DNA of 64,000 nucleotides from NCBI RefSeq assembly GCF_011064595.1, contig NZ_JAALJI010000028.1:41620-105619 (forward strand). The letters run 5' to 3'. The notes under the pieces are model-generated. The model was not told where the DNA came from, made no database searches, and was given only the letters and a program-made list of their open reading frames with translations. Positions 1 through 9,006 of the stretch are shown in pieces (the stretch's first letter is position 1; each line of letters opens with the position of its first letter). The position numbers were made by a program, and so were the translations under genes. The stretch is from Paludisphaera soli. GTDB lineage: Bacteria; Planctomycetota; Planctomycetia; Isosphaerales; Isosphaeraceae.

Positions 1-2031
1 CTCGGCTTCGAGTGGGCCTACGTCGACCGCCTGATCCACCGTTCGGCGCGGATCCTGGGGGGCGAGGCGGGCCACATGGCCCCGGTCGGGTTCCTCTGCC
101 CCTCGCGAGACGGCCGGACCCTCGTCTCGGGGGACGAGGGGGGGAAGGTCCTCGAATGGGACCTCGCGTCCCGGTCGCCCAAGGCGCTCGCCCCGATCAG
201 CGGCGAGATCCCGGTTCGCGGGCTCGCGACGGCCGGCGACGCGACGGGCCGGACCGCCGTGGTCGCGGCCGTCCAGGTCGAGGAGGACCGGGCGTTCGTC
301 AATCTCTGGGACCTCCGGGACGCCGAGGGCCCCTGGAGCTTCCAGGAGTCGACGCGCGAGGTGGCCGAGGTCGGCTTCGCCCGCGGCGGCTCCCTGCTCG
401 CGGTCCGCTGCCGCGAGGGCCCGGGCGCCGCCTGGCGGACGATCTTCTTCGCCGAGGCCGAGGGGTCCTGGTCCCGCGAGGCGGCGGAACTGGCCGACGT
501 CTCCTGCGCCGCGTTCGCGCCGGACGCCGGCGCCATGGCGCTCGGCCGGGGCGACGGCTCGATCCTGGTCCGGGGCCGGGCCGACGGCGAGGACCTCGCC
601 CTCCTCCCCCGGGAGCCCTCGCGGCCCGTCTCGCTGGCCTTCTCTTCGGACGGCGCGTGGCTCGCCTGCGGCTGGGAGGACGGCCGGGTGATCGTGTGGG
701 ATGTCCGGACGGGCGACCCGGCGAGCATGCTGGACTGCGTCGACGGACCGCCGACCGAGCTGGCGTTCTGCCTCGGCGGCCGCGGCCTGGTGATCCGCGA
801 GGGCCCGCAAACGCTGGCCCTGCACGACCTCCGGGGCGACGGGTCGCGGCGGGTCCTCGAAGGCCCGGACGCGATCCCGACCAGCCTGGGCGTGTCGCCC
901 GACGGCGATTCGCTCGTCGCGGCGTACGAGTCGCGGCCGGTCCGGATCTGGGACCTGGCCGACCGCTCAGCCACCCCGGCCGAACTCCTCGAGCTGGGGT
1001 CCCCGAGCCGCCTGAGGTTCTCGCCCGCCGACCGGACGCTCTTCATGAACTTCAACCACGAGTCGATCCTCCTGTGGACGCTGCCCGCGGCCCCCCACCC
1101 GCGGACCAGCCTGGGGGGGCACCAGAAGGAGGCCTGGTCGCTCGCCTTCTCCCCCGACGGCTCGATCCTGGCCTCGGGGGCCGACGACCATCAGATCCGG
1201 CTCTGGAACGTCGCCGACGGTTCCGACCTGGGGGCGATCGAGGCCCACTCGCAGACCGTCACGGGGCTGTCCTTCTCGCCCGACGGCGAGGAGCTCGCGA
1301 GCGTCAGCCTCGACGGCTCCTGGAAGATCTGGCGGCTCGTCCGCGACGCCCCGGAGCCCCCGCACGTCCGACTGGAACACGCCCGCACGCTCCGCGAGCC
1401 CGGCCGCAGCCAGCTCCGCTGCGTCGCCCATTCGCTCGACGGCGGCCTGATCGCGGCCTCCGGCCTGACGCCGGACATCCTGATCTACGACACGACGTCC
1501 TACGCCGCCCCGAAGGTGATCGCCGGGGCCCACTCCGAGATGATCACGGCCCTGGCCTTCTCCTACTCCCGGCCCAGCATGCTCGCCAGCGCCGGCTGCG
1601 ACCGTCGCCTCCGGCTCTGGGACCCCCAGGTCGGCGATCGGATCAGCGACCTCCCCGTGAACGGCCCGCTGATGACCCTGGCGTACTCCCCGGTCAGCCG
1701 TTCCGACAACGCGCTGCTCGCGGCCAGCGGCGACCAGCGGCTGGTCTCGGTCTGGGACGTGGGGATGCGAAACGCGCTCAAACCCGTGCGCGGCCACCCG
1801 GCCGCGATCCGCTCGCTCGCCTTCACGCACGACGGCGTGAGCCTGGCCACCGGCTGCGACGACGGCGCCGTGCGGATCTGCGACGCCGAGACGCGCCAGG
1901 TCGTCCTGGTCCTGGAGGGCCACCACGGGCGGATCAACGCCGTCGCCTTCTCGCCCGACGACCAGACGCTCGCCTCTTGCAGCCACAGCGGGGAGGTCTT
2001 CCTCTGGCGGGCCGGCCCCGCCTCGCGGTGA
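1..2031 (+). CDS. WD40 repeat protein, 5' end outside the window
   Basis: The frame is open from the window edge and ends in TGA; the first internal ATG is at 76. The visible ~676 residues form a WD40 beta-propeller array: repeated units with SPDG-type turns and strands ending in WD-like pairs (for example LAFSPDGSILASGADD, IRLWNVADG, LASCSHSGEVFLW). The segment before the first repeat (GFEW..., then a His-Arg) resembles the linker that joins a Ser/Thr kinase domain to WD40 repeats in many planctomycete fusion proteins, so this may be the C-terminal half of a kinase-WD40 protein; the kinase itself is not visible. The stop overlaps the GTG start of the next gene by 4 bases, implying translational coupling. 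WD40 propellers are protein-interaction platforms; the partner is unknown. Confidence 0.85.
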   Translation, partial: LGFEWAYVDRLIHRSARILGGEAGHMAPVGFLCPSRDGRTLVSGDEGGKVLEWDLASRSPKALAPISGEIPVRGLATAGDATGRTAVVAAVQVEEDRAFVNLWDLRDAEGPWSFQESTREVAEVGFARGGSLLAVRCREGPGAAWRTIFFAEAEGSWSREAAELADVSCAAFAPDAGAMALGRGDGSILVRGRADGEDLALLPREPSRPVSLAFSSDGAWLACGWEDGRVIVWDVRTGDPASMLDCVDGPPTELAFCLGGRGLVIREGPQTLALHDLRGDGSRRVLEGPDAIPTSLGVSPDGDSLVAAYESRPVRIWDLADRSATPAELLELGSPSRLRFSPADRTLFMNFNHESILLWTLPAAPHPRTSLGGHQKEAWSLAFSPDGSILASGADDHQIRLWNVADGSDLGAIEAHSQTVTGLSFSPDGEELASVSLDGSWKIWRLVRDAPEPPHVRLEHARTLREPGRSQLRCVAHSLDGGLIAASGLTPDILIYDTTSYAAPKVIAGAHSEMITALAFSYSRPSMLASAGCDRRLRLWDPQVGDRISDLPVNGPLMTLAYSPVSRSDNALLAASGDQRLVSVWDVGMRNALKPVRGHPAAIRSLAFTHDGVSLATGCDDGAVRICDAETRQVVLVLEGHHGRINAVAFSPDDQTLASCSHSGEVFLWRAGPASR

Positions 2032-3749
2032 GCCGGCCCCGGGCGGCTGCGTTGACGCTGCTCGCGGCCCTCGCCTTCGGCCCCGAGGCGGCCGCGCAGG
2101 CGATCCGTTTCGAGGACGTCGCCGCCGCGTCGGGCGTCGACTTCCGGTTCACCGACGGGTCGCGGGGCCGCCGCGACCTCCCCGAGATCATGGGGGGCGG
2201 CGTCGCCCTTTTCGACGCCGACGGCGACGGCCGCCTCGACCTGTTCTTGTGCAACGGCGGCCCGATCGCGGCCGACGCCCCGGGGCCCGATCCCCCCTGC
2301 CGACTCTTCGTCAACCGGGGCGGCGGGCGGTTCGAGGACCGCACCGAGGCCGCCGGCGCGCCCGGCCCGAGCTACGCGATGGGCGCGGCGGCCGGCGACT
2401 TCGACGGCGACGGCCGCGTCGACCTGCTCGTCACCGGATGGCGGGGCCTCCGCCTCTACCGCAACCTGGGCGACGCCCGGTTCGGGGACGTCACCGAGGA
2501 TTCGGGGCTCGCCTCCGACGACTGGTCCACGGGCGCCGCCTGGGCCGACCTCGACGGCGACGGCGACCTCGACCTCTACGTCGCCTGCTACCTCGACTAC
2601 GACCCCGACGCCGCGCCCTACTGCGCCGCGCCCGACGGCGCGCGCGACTACTGCGCGCCGGAGGACTTCGAGGCCCAGGCCGATCGGCTCTATCGCAACG
2701 ACGGCGGCCGATTCCACGAGGTCTCCCCCACGACCGGGCCGCCGCTCCGGCGCGAGCGAGGGCTGGGCGTGCTGATCGCCGACTTCGACGGCGACCGCCG
2801 GCCCGACGTCTTCGTCGCCAACGACGGCGGCCGTTGCCGACTCCTGGCCAACCGCGGCGGCCTCCGTTTCGAAGACGTCGCCGAGGAGGCCGGCGTCGCC
2901 CGCGACCGCCTGGGGAGGCCGCTCGCCGGGATGGGGGTCGCCCGGGCGGACCTGGACGGCGACGGGCTCCCCGACCTTGCGGTCACGAACTTCCTCGGCC
3001 GGTCGACCGTCGGCTTCCGCGCCCTCGTCGCGCGCGGCGGCTTCGTCGACGATTCCGAGCGCCTGGGACTGGCCCAGGCCACCCGCCGCGTCCTGGGATT
3101 CGGGATCGTCGCCGCCGACTTCGACGGCGACGGCCGCGTCGATCTCCTCCAGGCCGACGGTCACGTCCTGGAGCGAGCACGGCTCGGGGTTCCGTTCGCC
3201 ATGCGTCCGCTCCTGCTGAAGGGACGCCGGGGAGGCTTCGAGGACGCGTCCGACCGCGCCGGGCCGTGGTTCGACCGGCCCGCCCTGGGGAGGGGCCTGG
3301 CCGTGGGCGACGTCGACGGCGACGGCCGGCTCGACGTCGCGGCGGCCGCCCTGGACGTCCCCTTCGCCCTGCTCCTGAACCGCTCCGGGGGGGCCCCCCT
3401 AGCGAGCCTGGAGTTGATCGATCGTCACGGCCTCCCCGCCTTCGGGGCGCGGGCCCGCGCGACGATCGCCGGCCGAGTGATCGTCCAGGACCTCGCCGGC
3501 GGCGGCAGCTACCTGTCGAGTTCCCCCCCCCGGCTGGCCTTCGGGCTCGGAGACGCCCCCCAGATCGACTCGCTGGAGGTGTCCTGGCCGTGGGGAGGAG
3601 TCGAGACCTGGCGCAACCTGCCGCTGCCGCCGGGGGGGCCGATCCTCCTCCGCGAGGGGGCTTCGATGCCCCCCGCTCCCGAAGTCGGAGGCCCGATCCC
3701 GGTCACTCCCGCCGGCGAGCCTCGTTATACTTCGTCCCCTCTCCCGTGA
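2028..3749 (+). CDS. FG-GAP repeat / ASPIC-UnbV domain secreted protein
   Basis: A 573-residue protein read from a GTG that overlaps the preceding stop (GTGA). The N-terminus has a basic n-region, a short Ala/Leu core and an AAAQA-like cleavage site, so export is likely. The body carries repeated calcium-binding-like loops of the DxDGDGxxD type ([33 protein letters not shown] and others) typical of VCBS/FG-GAP propellers. The last ~80 residues (GARARATI..., [10 protein letters not shown]) match the ASPIC/UnbV domain common in Planctomycetes and Acidobacteria. The function is not known; likely extracellular or periplasmic. Its 3' end overlaps the convergent HTH gene by 47 bases. Confidence 0.85.
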   Translation: MSRPRAAALTLLAALAFGPEAAAQAIRFEDVAAASGVDFRFTDGSRGRRDLPEIMGGGVALFDADGDGRLDLFLCNGGPIAADAPGPDPPCRLFVNRGGGRFEDRTEAAGAPGPSYAMGAAAGDFDGDGRVDLLVTGWRGLRLYRNLGDARFGDVTEDSGLASDDWSTGAAWADLDGDGDLDLYVACYLDYDPDAAPYCAAPDGARDYCAPEDFEAQADRLYRNDGGRFHEVSPTTGPPLRRERGLGVLIADFDGDRRPDVFVANDGGRCRLLANRGGLRFEDVAEEAGVARDRLGRPLAGMGVARADLDGDGLPDLAVTNFLGRSTVGFRALVARGGFVDDSERLGLAQATRRVLGFGIVAADFDGDGRVDLLQADGHVLERARLGVPFAMRPLLLKGRRGGFEDASDRAGPWFDRPALGRGLAVGDVDGDGRLDVAAAALDVPFALLLNRSGGAPLASLELIDRHGLPAFGARARATIAGRVIVQDLAGGGSYLSSSPPRLAFGLGDAPQIDSLEVSWPWGGVETWRNLPLPPGGPILLREGASMPPAPEVGGPIPVTPAGEPRYTSSPLP

Positions 3750-3972
3750 GCAGCCAGTTCGAATTGGCCCCGGTCAGCTCGAGGAATCGGAGGAGATCCT
3801 GGGCGGGCATCGAGGCCCCGGCTTCATAGAACGCCCATCGGCGGAAGGGGATCTTGAGCTCGGCGGCCAGGATCGGCCCGCCGTTCTCCCCGTAAAGCTC
3901 GAGGCGGATCTCCCGCAATCGTTGGGAGAGCCCCTCCTTGATCGCCTGCCAATCGGATTCTGGATCGTGCAT
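3703..3972 (-). CDS. small helix-turn-helix regulator
   Basis: An 89-residue protein from the ATG at 3972. The core ([28 protein letters not shown]..) looks like a compact XRE-type helix-turn-helix followed by a conserved-looking tail ending [16 protein letters not shown], which suits short planctomycete HTH proteins. The frame stays open upstream to a TTG at 4161, which would give 152 residues, but that extension is low-complexity and looks unlike the domain, so the internal ATG is preferred. The DNA target is unknown. The gene converges on the FG-GAP gene and overlaps its last 47 bases. Confidence 0.6.
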   Translation of the reverse strand: MHDPESDWQAIKEGLSQRLREIRLELYGENGGPILAAELKIPFRRWAFYEAGASMPAQDLLRFLELTGANSNWLLTGEGTKYNEARRRE

Positions 3973-4275
3973 CTCGATCGTCCCGACGACTTGGCCGGCC
4001 GCCACGAGGGATCCGACCCCCGGCAAGCCTGAGGTCTCCGAGGCCCATTTCGGTCGCACCGCCCTCTCGGAGGCAGCGGGGACCACAGTCGCGACGCCAC
4101 CCAAGTCTACCAGGGTCGCGCCCCCGACGATCAAGGCCGGTCGGGGAAATCCGACAGCCAATCCCGCGGCCGGCGTCGTCGAAACACCGACTCCCCGCGG
4201 CGACGGGCGCTCTTTGCAAATTTCGGAAAAAGCATGACGCGGGCCGGCCTGGATTACGGTGCCTAGTGACGAGGG

Positions 4276-4971
4276 ATGAAGGAGGGGAAACCCGCACCCC
4301 CTCCTCCGCCTTCGAAATCAACCATATCCGTCACCGAGACCGTGGAAATCAGGGGCCGGGCCGTGTCACTAGCCAGTCAGGAAGAGCTCGATCGTCTGGC
4401 CGGGCGGATTCGGGTCGCCTACGACCGCCGGGGCGTGCGCTGGAACGACGGCCGTTCGACGTCGCGCGTCTGGACGGCGGCCGCGATGACCCTCTGGCAG
4501 TGCCACGTCGACGACCCCGCGGTCCCGATCGATCCCGAACTGTTCGTGGCCTCGCAGCGCTTCCGGCCGGCCGAGGCCGACCCCTGGACCGACCTCGCCT
4601 CCGCTCGGGCCGCCGAGGCCTACCGCGTCCGGGTCCGCCGAATCGTCCGTCAGCTCCGCTCCGAGCTCGGCCGCGAGATCCGACTCGCCGAGCGACTGGT
4701 CCTCCAGGGACGCTCGCTCGGCACCGTGCTGTGCGACCGGAACTCCCGGCTCTCGCCGATGGGCCGCTACATCGTCGCCCGTCGCGCCGCCCGGCCCGAC
4801 CTGGCTGAGCGTTGGCATCACGACGCCTTCGTCCAGCATGAATGCTGTCCGCTCTACCGCCACGCCAGCCTTGAGTATCTGTCGAACGAGGAATATCCCT
4901 CGGGAAGGAAACTCGACGGGTCGCCCAAGCTGGTCTCCCCGCCGACTCTCCTGTCGACGTCCCGGAATTAA
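4276..4971 (+). CDS. hypothetical protein, charged, cytoplasmic
   Basis: A 231-residue protein that I do not recognise. It begins with a short proline stretch, then a mixed alpha/beta-looking region rich in Arg, Asp and Trp ([32 protein letters not shown]), a central helix-rich segment ([28 protein letters not shown]) and a C-terminal part with a paired Cys (HECCPLY). There is no signal peptide or membrane segment. Codon use matches the surrounding genes, which supports it being real. The start is uncertain: the ATG has GAGG immediately upstream at short spacing, and a GTG lies ~30 codons in. Confidence 0.55.
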   Translation: MKEGKPAPPPPPSKSTISVTETVEIRGRAVSLASQEELDRLAGRIRVAYDRRGVRWNDGRSTSRVWTAAAMTLWQCHVDDPAVPIDPELFVASQRFRPAEADPWTDLASARAAEAYRVRVRRIVRQLRSELGREIRLAERLVLQGRSLGTVLCDRNSRLSPMGRYIVARRAARPDLAERWHHDAFVQHECCPLYRHASLEYLSNEEYPSGRKLDGSPKLVSPPTLLSTSRN

Positions 4972-5219
4972 CCGCCTGATGAACCGCGTCGGTGCCCGTC
5001 GGGACAATTCGGCCCCAGAAAACTTGATTTTCGACACGGATTGATTCGATCGATTTCACAAACGCCCCGCAAGCGTCGGCGACGACCCGGCCCCCGTCCG
5101 GCCACCAGTCGACCCCGCGTCCAGGAGCGTCGCCCCCCCGCCAGTCGCTCACAGCTCCACTCTCCACGCCATAACTCGATTCAACTAACTCCTAAATCAT
5201 CCATTCAAGGAGTCGTCCC

Positions 5220-5456
5220 ATGCGTACGCGCCGCGCCTTCCGCCCCAGCCTGGAAACTATGCCCCGTCGCGACGTCCCGAGCTCGATCGTGGTCACCGAT
5301 CCGCTGGCGCCGATCATGGTTCCGACCCAACCGCGGCCCAATTACCTCCTCCCCACCGATCCTTATCACATCACCAACCCCTTCCCGCAGGAAGATCCCT
5401 ACGCCGGCCCGGACGCCCCCGATACGACCGACCCGACCGCAACGCTCCCGTGCTGA
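5220..5456 (+). CDS. small hypothetical protein, 78 aa, proline-rich
   Basis: A short unrecognised gene. It has an AAGGAG Shine-Dalgarno 6-7 bases before the ATG and is followed by an excellent intrinsic terminator ~67 bases after the stop, which together argue for a real transcription unit. The product is basic at the N-terminus (MRTRRAFRPSLE), then proline/aspartate-rich (TDPLAPIMVPTQPRPNYLLP, DPYHITNPFPQEDPY) and ends in Cys. No signal peptide or transmembrane segment is evident. It may be a disordered or structural peptide; no function can be assigned. Confidence 0.55.
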   Translation: MRTRRAFRPSLETMPRRDVPSSIVVTDPLAPIMVPTQPRPNYLLPTDPYHITNPFPQEDPYAGPDAPDTTDPTATLPC

Positions 5457-5522
5457 TGCGTTGTCTGGCGACACCGCCCCAGCCGGCCACCGAATCTCAC
5501 CTCTCTTCCGTTACCGTTCGCC

Positions 5523-5565
5523 GAGGGCGATGTTGATGCAAATCAACATTCCCTCCTTTTTTTTT
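5523..5565 (+). terminator. intrinsic terminator after the 78-aa gene
   Basis: A hairpin with arms GAGGG and ATGTTGAT pairing with ATCAACAT and CCCTC, separated by a small internal loop and closed by a GCAA tetraloop, then nine consecutive T residues. It is the strongest AT-containing terminator in this GC-rich window. Confidence 0.85.
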
Positions 5566-5825
5566 GGCATCTTGCGAACATCTTTGCCAATCCGGCCATT
5601 TATAAGATTTCATTTCGTGGTTTTTCCGCTCCAGGCCGACTTCCTGTAATAAGGAGCCTCGCATCCTTCGGGATCTTGTGGGTACACTTCCCTTGTTGGA
5701 CCTGATGCCAGGATGGAGAATTCGACGAGGGGAGGCGCGGGAGGCCCAACGATCGCCGGATCGGACACGATTGGATCGCCGAGGTCTTCCGACGAGGCTT
5801 CCCAATTGAGAATGGGAGGCGACTA
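5566..5825. other. AT-rich spacer upstream of sigma factor
   Basis: Together with the terminator this makes a 369-base gap. It is visibly AT-richer than its surroundings and should carry the promoter of the sigma/kinase pair. A TATAAG element lies at 5601-5606, but no -35 element stands at normal spacing. No gene is seen. Confidence 0.4.
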
Positions 5826-6419
5826 ATGACTGCGTTGTCGAATCGCGGGATCGACGACGAGCTGACGAGAATCCTCAAGAACGCTCAAGAAGGCGATCAA
5901 CTAGCCTGGGAGAGGCTCTTCCGAGAGTATTATCCCAAGGTGCGCCGCGTCGTGCGCCGCAAGCTCGGCACATCCATGCGCTCGCTTTACGACTCGACCG
6001 ACTTCGCGAGCGACGTGATGAAGAGCCTGGCGGCCAACTTGAGCCAGCTGGACTTCGCCTCTTCCGAGCATCTGGTCGCGTTCCTGGCGAAGGTCGCCGA
6101 GCAGAAGGTGATCGACGAGCACCGCCGTCAGCGGACTTTGAAGCGGGATGTGACACGGGAGCGTCCCCTGGAAGGGACGGCGGGGTCGACCCCCTTTCAG
6201 CTCGCCTCGCCCGACCCGACCGCGAGCCAGCTCGCCCAGGCCAAGGAGGCGGCCGACCGGCTGCTCGACCGCCGGGACGCGACCGAGGAACTGATCGTCC
6301 AGATGCGCCAGGACGGCCACGACAACAGCGACATCGCCGGCCACATCGGCTGGAACATCCGCAAGGTGCAGCGGTTCCTCAAGAATCTCCAGGACTCGTT
6401 CGGCGGCGAGAGGCGATGA
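5826..6419 (+). CDS. ECF-type RNA polymerase sigma factor
   Basis: A 197-residue sigma-70 family protein starting at an ATG with GGGAGG 6 bases upstream. The N-terminal half contains a region-2-like helix set (GDQLAWERLFREYYPKVRRVVRR, then DSTDFASDVMKSLAANL), which binds core polymerase and the -10 element. The C-terminal part (QMRQDGHDNSDIAGHIGWNIRKVQRFLKNL) is the region-4 helix-turn-helix expected to read the -35 element. The length fits the ECF group. The stop is one base before the kinase gene, so the two are almost certainly co-transcribed, and the kinase is the likely controller of this factor. No anti-sigma factor is adjacent. Confidence 0.88.
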   Translation: MTALSNRGIDDELTRILKNAQEGDQLAWERLFREYYPKVRRVVRRKLGTSMRSLYDSTDFASDVMKSLAANLSQLDFASSEHLVAFLAKVAEQKVIDEHRRQRTLKRDVTRERPLEGTAGSTPFQLASPDPTASQLAQAKEAADRLLDRRDATEELIVQMRQDGHDNSDIAGHIGWNIRKVQRFLKNLQDSFGGERR

Positions 6420-6420
6420 C

Positions 6421-9000
6421 ATGGAATTCGCCGACCCGGACGGTTTAGACCAGGACGCGTTGGCGCGCGTCGGCCGCGAAATCCACCGTTTCGAGCGCCT
6501 CGCCGAGGGGCGTCGCGATCTCGCGCTCCGCCCCTACTGGAGCGAACGCGAGCCGCACGCCTCCCTGAGCCCGCTGGAGCGGCTGGTCTGCCTCAGCGGC
6601 CTCATCAAGGCCGACCTGAGACGCCGCTTCGAACTCGGCGAGCCCGTCGCCGTGTCCGCCTACCTCGACCAGTTCCCCCAGCTCCGCGCCGCCGACAGCC
6701 GGGTGGTCAGCCTGGTCTACGAGGAGTTCTGCCTCCGCGAAGAGCGCGGCGAGGTCCTCGACGTCGACTCCTTCTGCGACCGGTATCCCGACTGGAAGGA
6801 TTCCCTCGTCTCTCAGCTCGGCTATCACCGGATTCTCAGCCTGGCCGCCGGGCTGGCCCCGCCAAAGCCCAATTTTCCGGATGTGGGCGACGAATTCGAG
6901 GAATTCTCCCTGCTTGCGCAGATCGGCAAGGGGGGATACTCCCGGGTCTTCCTCGCGGCCGACCGCTCGCTCGGCGGCAAGCGCGTGGTCCTGAAGGTCT
7001 CGATCGACCGCGGCCAGGAGGCCGAGACCCAGGGCGCTCTTGACCATCCGCACATCGTCCCGGTCAACGCGGTCGTGTATCAGCCCGCTCAGAAGCTCCG
7101 CGGCCTCTCGATGCCCTACCGGCCCGGCCTGCCGCTCGACGAGGTGATCCAGCGCGTTCGGCGACCGGGCGCGCATCCTCCCTCGGCTCGATCGCTCTGG
7201 GAGGCCCTCGTCGAGGGCGTCCGCGAAGGCTCGGCAACCGCCCCCCTCGACGACGACCTGGCGGCCGCCCTGAAGGCCGGTCCGGTCAGCGACGGTTGGC
7301 GCGGCTTCCCGCTCCAGGGCTCGTTCGCGCAGGGCGTGGCCTGGATCGGACTGGTCATCGCCCGGGCCCTCGCGTACGCCCACGATCGCAAGACGTATCA
7401 TCGCGACGTGAAGCCCGGCAACGTCCTGCTCACCATCCAGCACGGGCCCCAACTCCTGGACTTCAACCTCGCCCAGTCCCCGCACGCCCCCTCCGAGGCG
7501 GGATCGGCCTTCCAGGGGGGGACCTTGCCTTACATGGCCCCCGAGCAGATCGAGGCCTTCCTCAACCCCGACCGCTGGGACGACGTCGCCGCCGCGGCCG
7601 ACATCTACTCGCTCGGCCTGGTCCTCCGCGAGTTGCTGACCGGCCAGGCCCTCGACATGCCCGACTCCAAGCTGCCGCCTCCCCGGGCCCTCTGCGAGCT
7701 ACTGGATCGCCGGCTGTGCCTCTCGGCGGACGTGCGGCTGTACAACCGCGAGGTGCCCTATGCCCTGGAGGCGATCGTCCAGAAGTGCTTGCGCCACGAC
7801 CCCGCCGAGCGTTACGCGAGCGGGGCCGATCTCGCGGAGGACCTGGAGCGCCTCCTCCAGCATCGGCCCATGGCCTACGCCGAGAATCCCTCGAAGACCG
7901 AGCGGGCCCGGAACTGGGCGACGCGCCACCGCCGCCTCGTGGCGGTTAACGTCTTCTACCTGACGGTGCTCGCGCTGATCTCGCCGATGCTGATCGAACG
8001 CATCGGGCTGCTGCTCCTGCCGCCCCTGAAAGAGCGCGAAGAATACCGACTGGGGGTCGCGGCGGTGGACGACGGCCGATATGCCGCCGCAATCGGCCTC
8101 TTCACGAAACTCGAGAAGGATTATCCCGACTCGCCCCTGCCCTCCGCTTATCTGAGCATCGCACACGTCGGGATCAACACCCAGCCGGAGGACGACGCGC
8201 AGCGTCATTATCTCGCGGCGATGCATAAGCCGGGTGCGGACGGCGAGTTGCGCGAGTGGGCCAGGAGCCACCCCCGATTCCTAAAGCAGCTTGCCATGCT
8301 GGGGACCAATCGCCTCGACCGGGCGAAAGCCCCACTGACGGAGAACGCCCGCGACGAAACGGTCCGGGACGACAAGGCCGCGATGTTTGACCGCATCTAC
8401 CAGGTCGCGAACCACGCCCTGACTTACGTCCTGGAATCCGACGACTCGTCTATCGCGGCCCTGCACGGCCTGGCGACGACGGCCGAGCATCGCAAGGAGT
8501 TCGAGCTGGCGCGAGACTTCCTCTGCCGGCTCATCCAGCGGGCTGAGAACGGCGAGATCGAGGTCCGGGGCCCTCTCCTGGTCTCCTGGCGGATCCAACG
8601 GGCGCGGGTCGTCACCGGTCTCGGCAGACAGGTCGCGGAGCCGGGCCCGGTCAGGCCCGCCGATCCTCACCGAGCGATGGACCTCGTCAACGATGCTCTC
8701 AAGGACCTGGAAATCTGCTCGCGACGGTCCATCTCCAAGTTTCAGCTACCCCACTACTACTCCGTCAAAGCGGAAGTGCTGCTGACGCGCGGCGAGTTGC
8801 ACTGCCAGGCCGGATCGATCCAACTCGCCCAGGCCGACTGCCGCGACGCCAAGGCGCCGATGGAGATGTGGTTCGATCTGACCAGGGCCGCCGGCGAGTT
8901 CGTGCCCGAGGATTTCGAGTCCAAGTACAGGACTCGATTCCGCAAACTCCAGGAACGCATCGGCGTCAGCCAGGCCGCGTCCGACGCCGACGGGGATTGA
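6421..9000 (+). CDS. membrane Ser/Thr protein kinase with C-terminal TPR-like region
   Basis: An 859-residue protein. Residues 1-150 are a helical N-terminal region, then a Hanks-type kinase: glycine loop IGKGGYSRVFLA near 168, catalytic TYHRDVKPGN near 325, DFN in place of DFG (LLDFNLAQ), and PYMAPEQ. The lobe junction carries a long insert, as in the other kinase here. A single hydrophobic helix near residues 505-530 (VNVFYLTVLALISPMLIERIGLLLL) anchors it, followed by ~330 helical residues likely to be TPR-like. It phosphorylates Ser/Thr on partners, plausibly acting on the sigma factor encoded one base upstream. The DFG to DFN change keeps the metal-binding Asp. Confidence 0.88.
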   Translation: MEFADPDGLDQDALARVGREIHRFERLAEGRRDLALRPYWSEREPHASLSPLERLVCLSGLIKADLRRRFELGEPVAVSAYLDQFPQLRAADSRVVSLVYEEFCLREERGEVLDVDSFCDRYPDWKDSLVSQLGYHRILSLAAGLAPPKPNFPDVGDEFEEFSLLAQIGKGGYSRVFLAADRSLGGKRVVLKVSIDRGQEAETQGALDHPHIVPVNAVVYQPAQKLRGLSMPYRPGLPLDEVIQRVRRPGAHPPSARSLWEALVEGVREGSATAPLDDDLAAALKAGPVSDGWRGFPLQGSFAQGVAWIGLVIARALAYAHDRKTYHRDVKPGNVLLTIQHGPQLLDFNLAQSPHAPSEAGSAFQGGTLPYMAPEQIEAFLNPDRWDDVAAAADIYSLGLVLRELLTGQALDMPDSKLPPPRALCELLDRRLCLSADVRLYNREVPYALEAIVQKCLRHDPAERYASGADLAEDLERLLQHRPMAYAENPSKTERARNWATRHRRLVAVNVFYLTVLALISPMLIERIGLLLLPPLKEREEYRLGVAAVDDGRYAAAIGLFTKLEKDYPDSPLPSAYLSIAHVGINTQPEDDAQRHYLAAMHKPGADGELREWARSHPRFLKQLAMLGTNRLDRAKAPLTENARDETVRDDKAAMFDRIYQVANHALTYVLESDDSSIAALHGLATTAEHRKEFELARDFLCRLIQRAENGEIEVRGPLLVSWRIQRARVVTGLGRQVAEPGPVRPADPHRAMDLVNDALKDLEICSRRSISKFQLPHYYSVKAEVLLTRGELHCQAGSIQLAQADCRDAKAPMEMWFDLTRAAGEFVPEDFESKYRTRFRKLQERIGVSQAASDADGD

Positions 9001-9006
9001 ATCGAT

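Noticed and set aside
12..2027. Open frame running through the WD40 gene into the FG-GAP protein
   Set aside because: The part before 2028 is the WD40 gene read out of frame (Arg/Pro/Gly-rich); only the part after the GTG has signal peptide and FG-GAP repeats.
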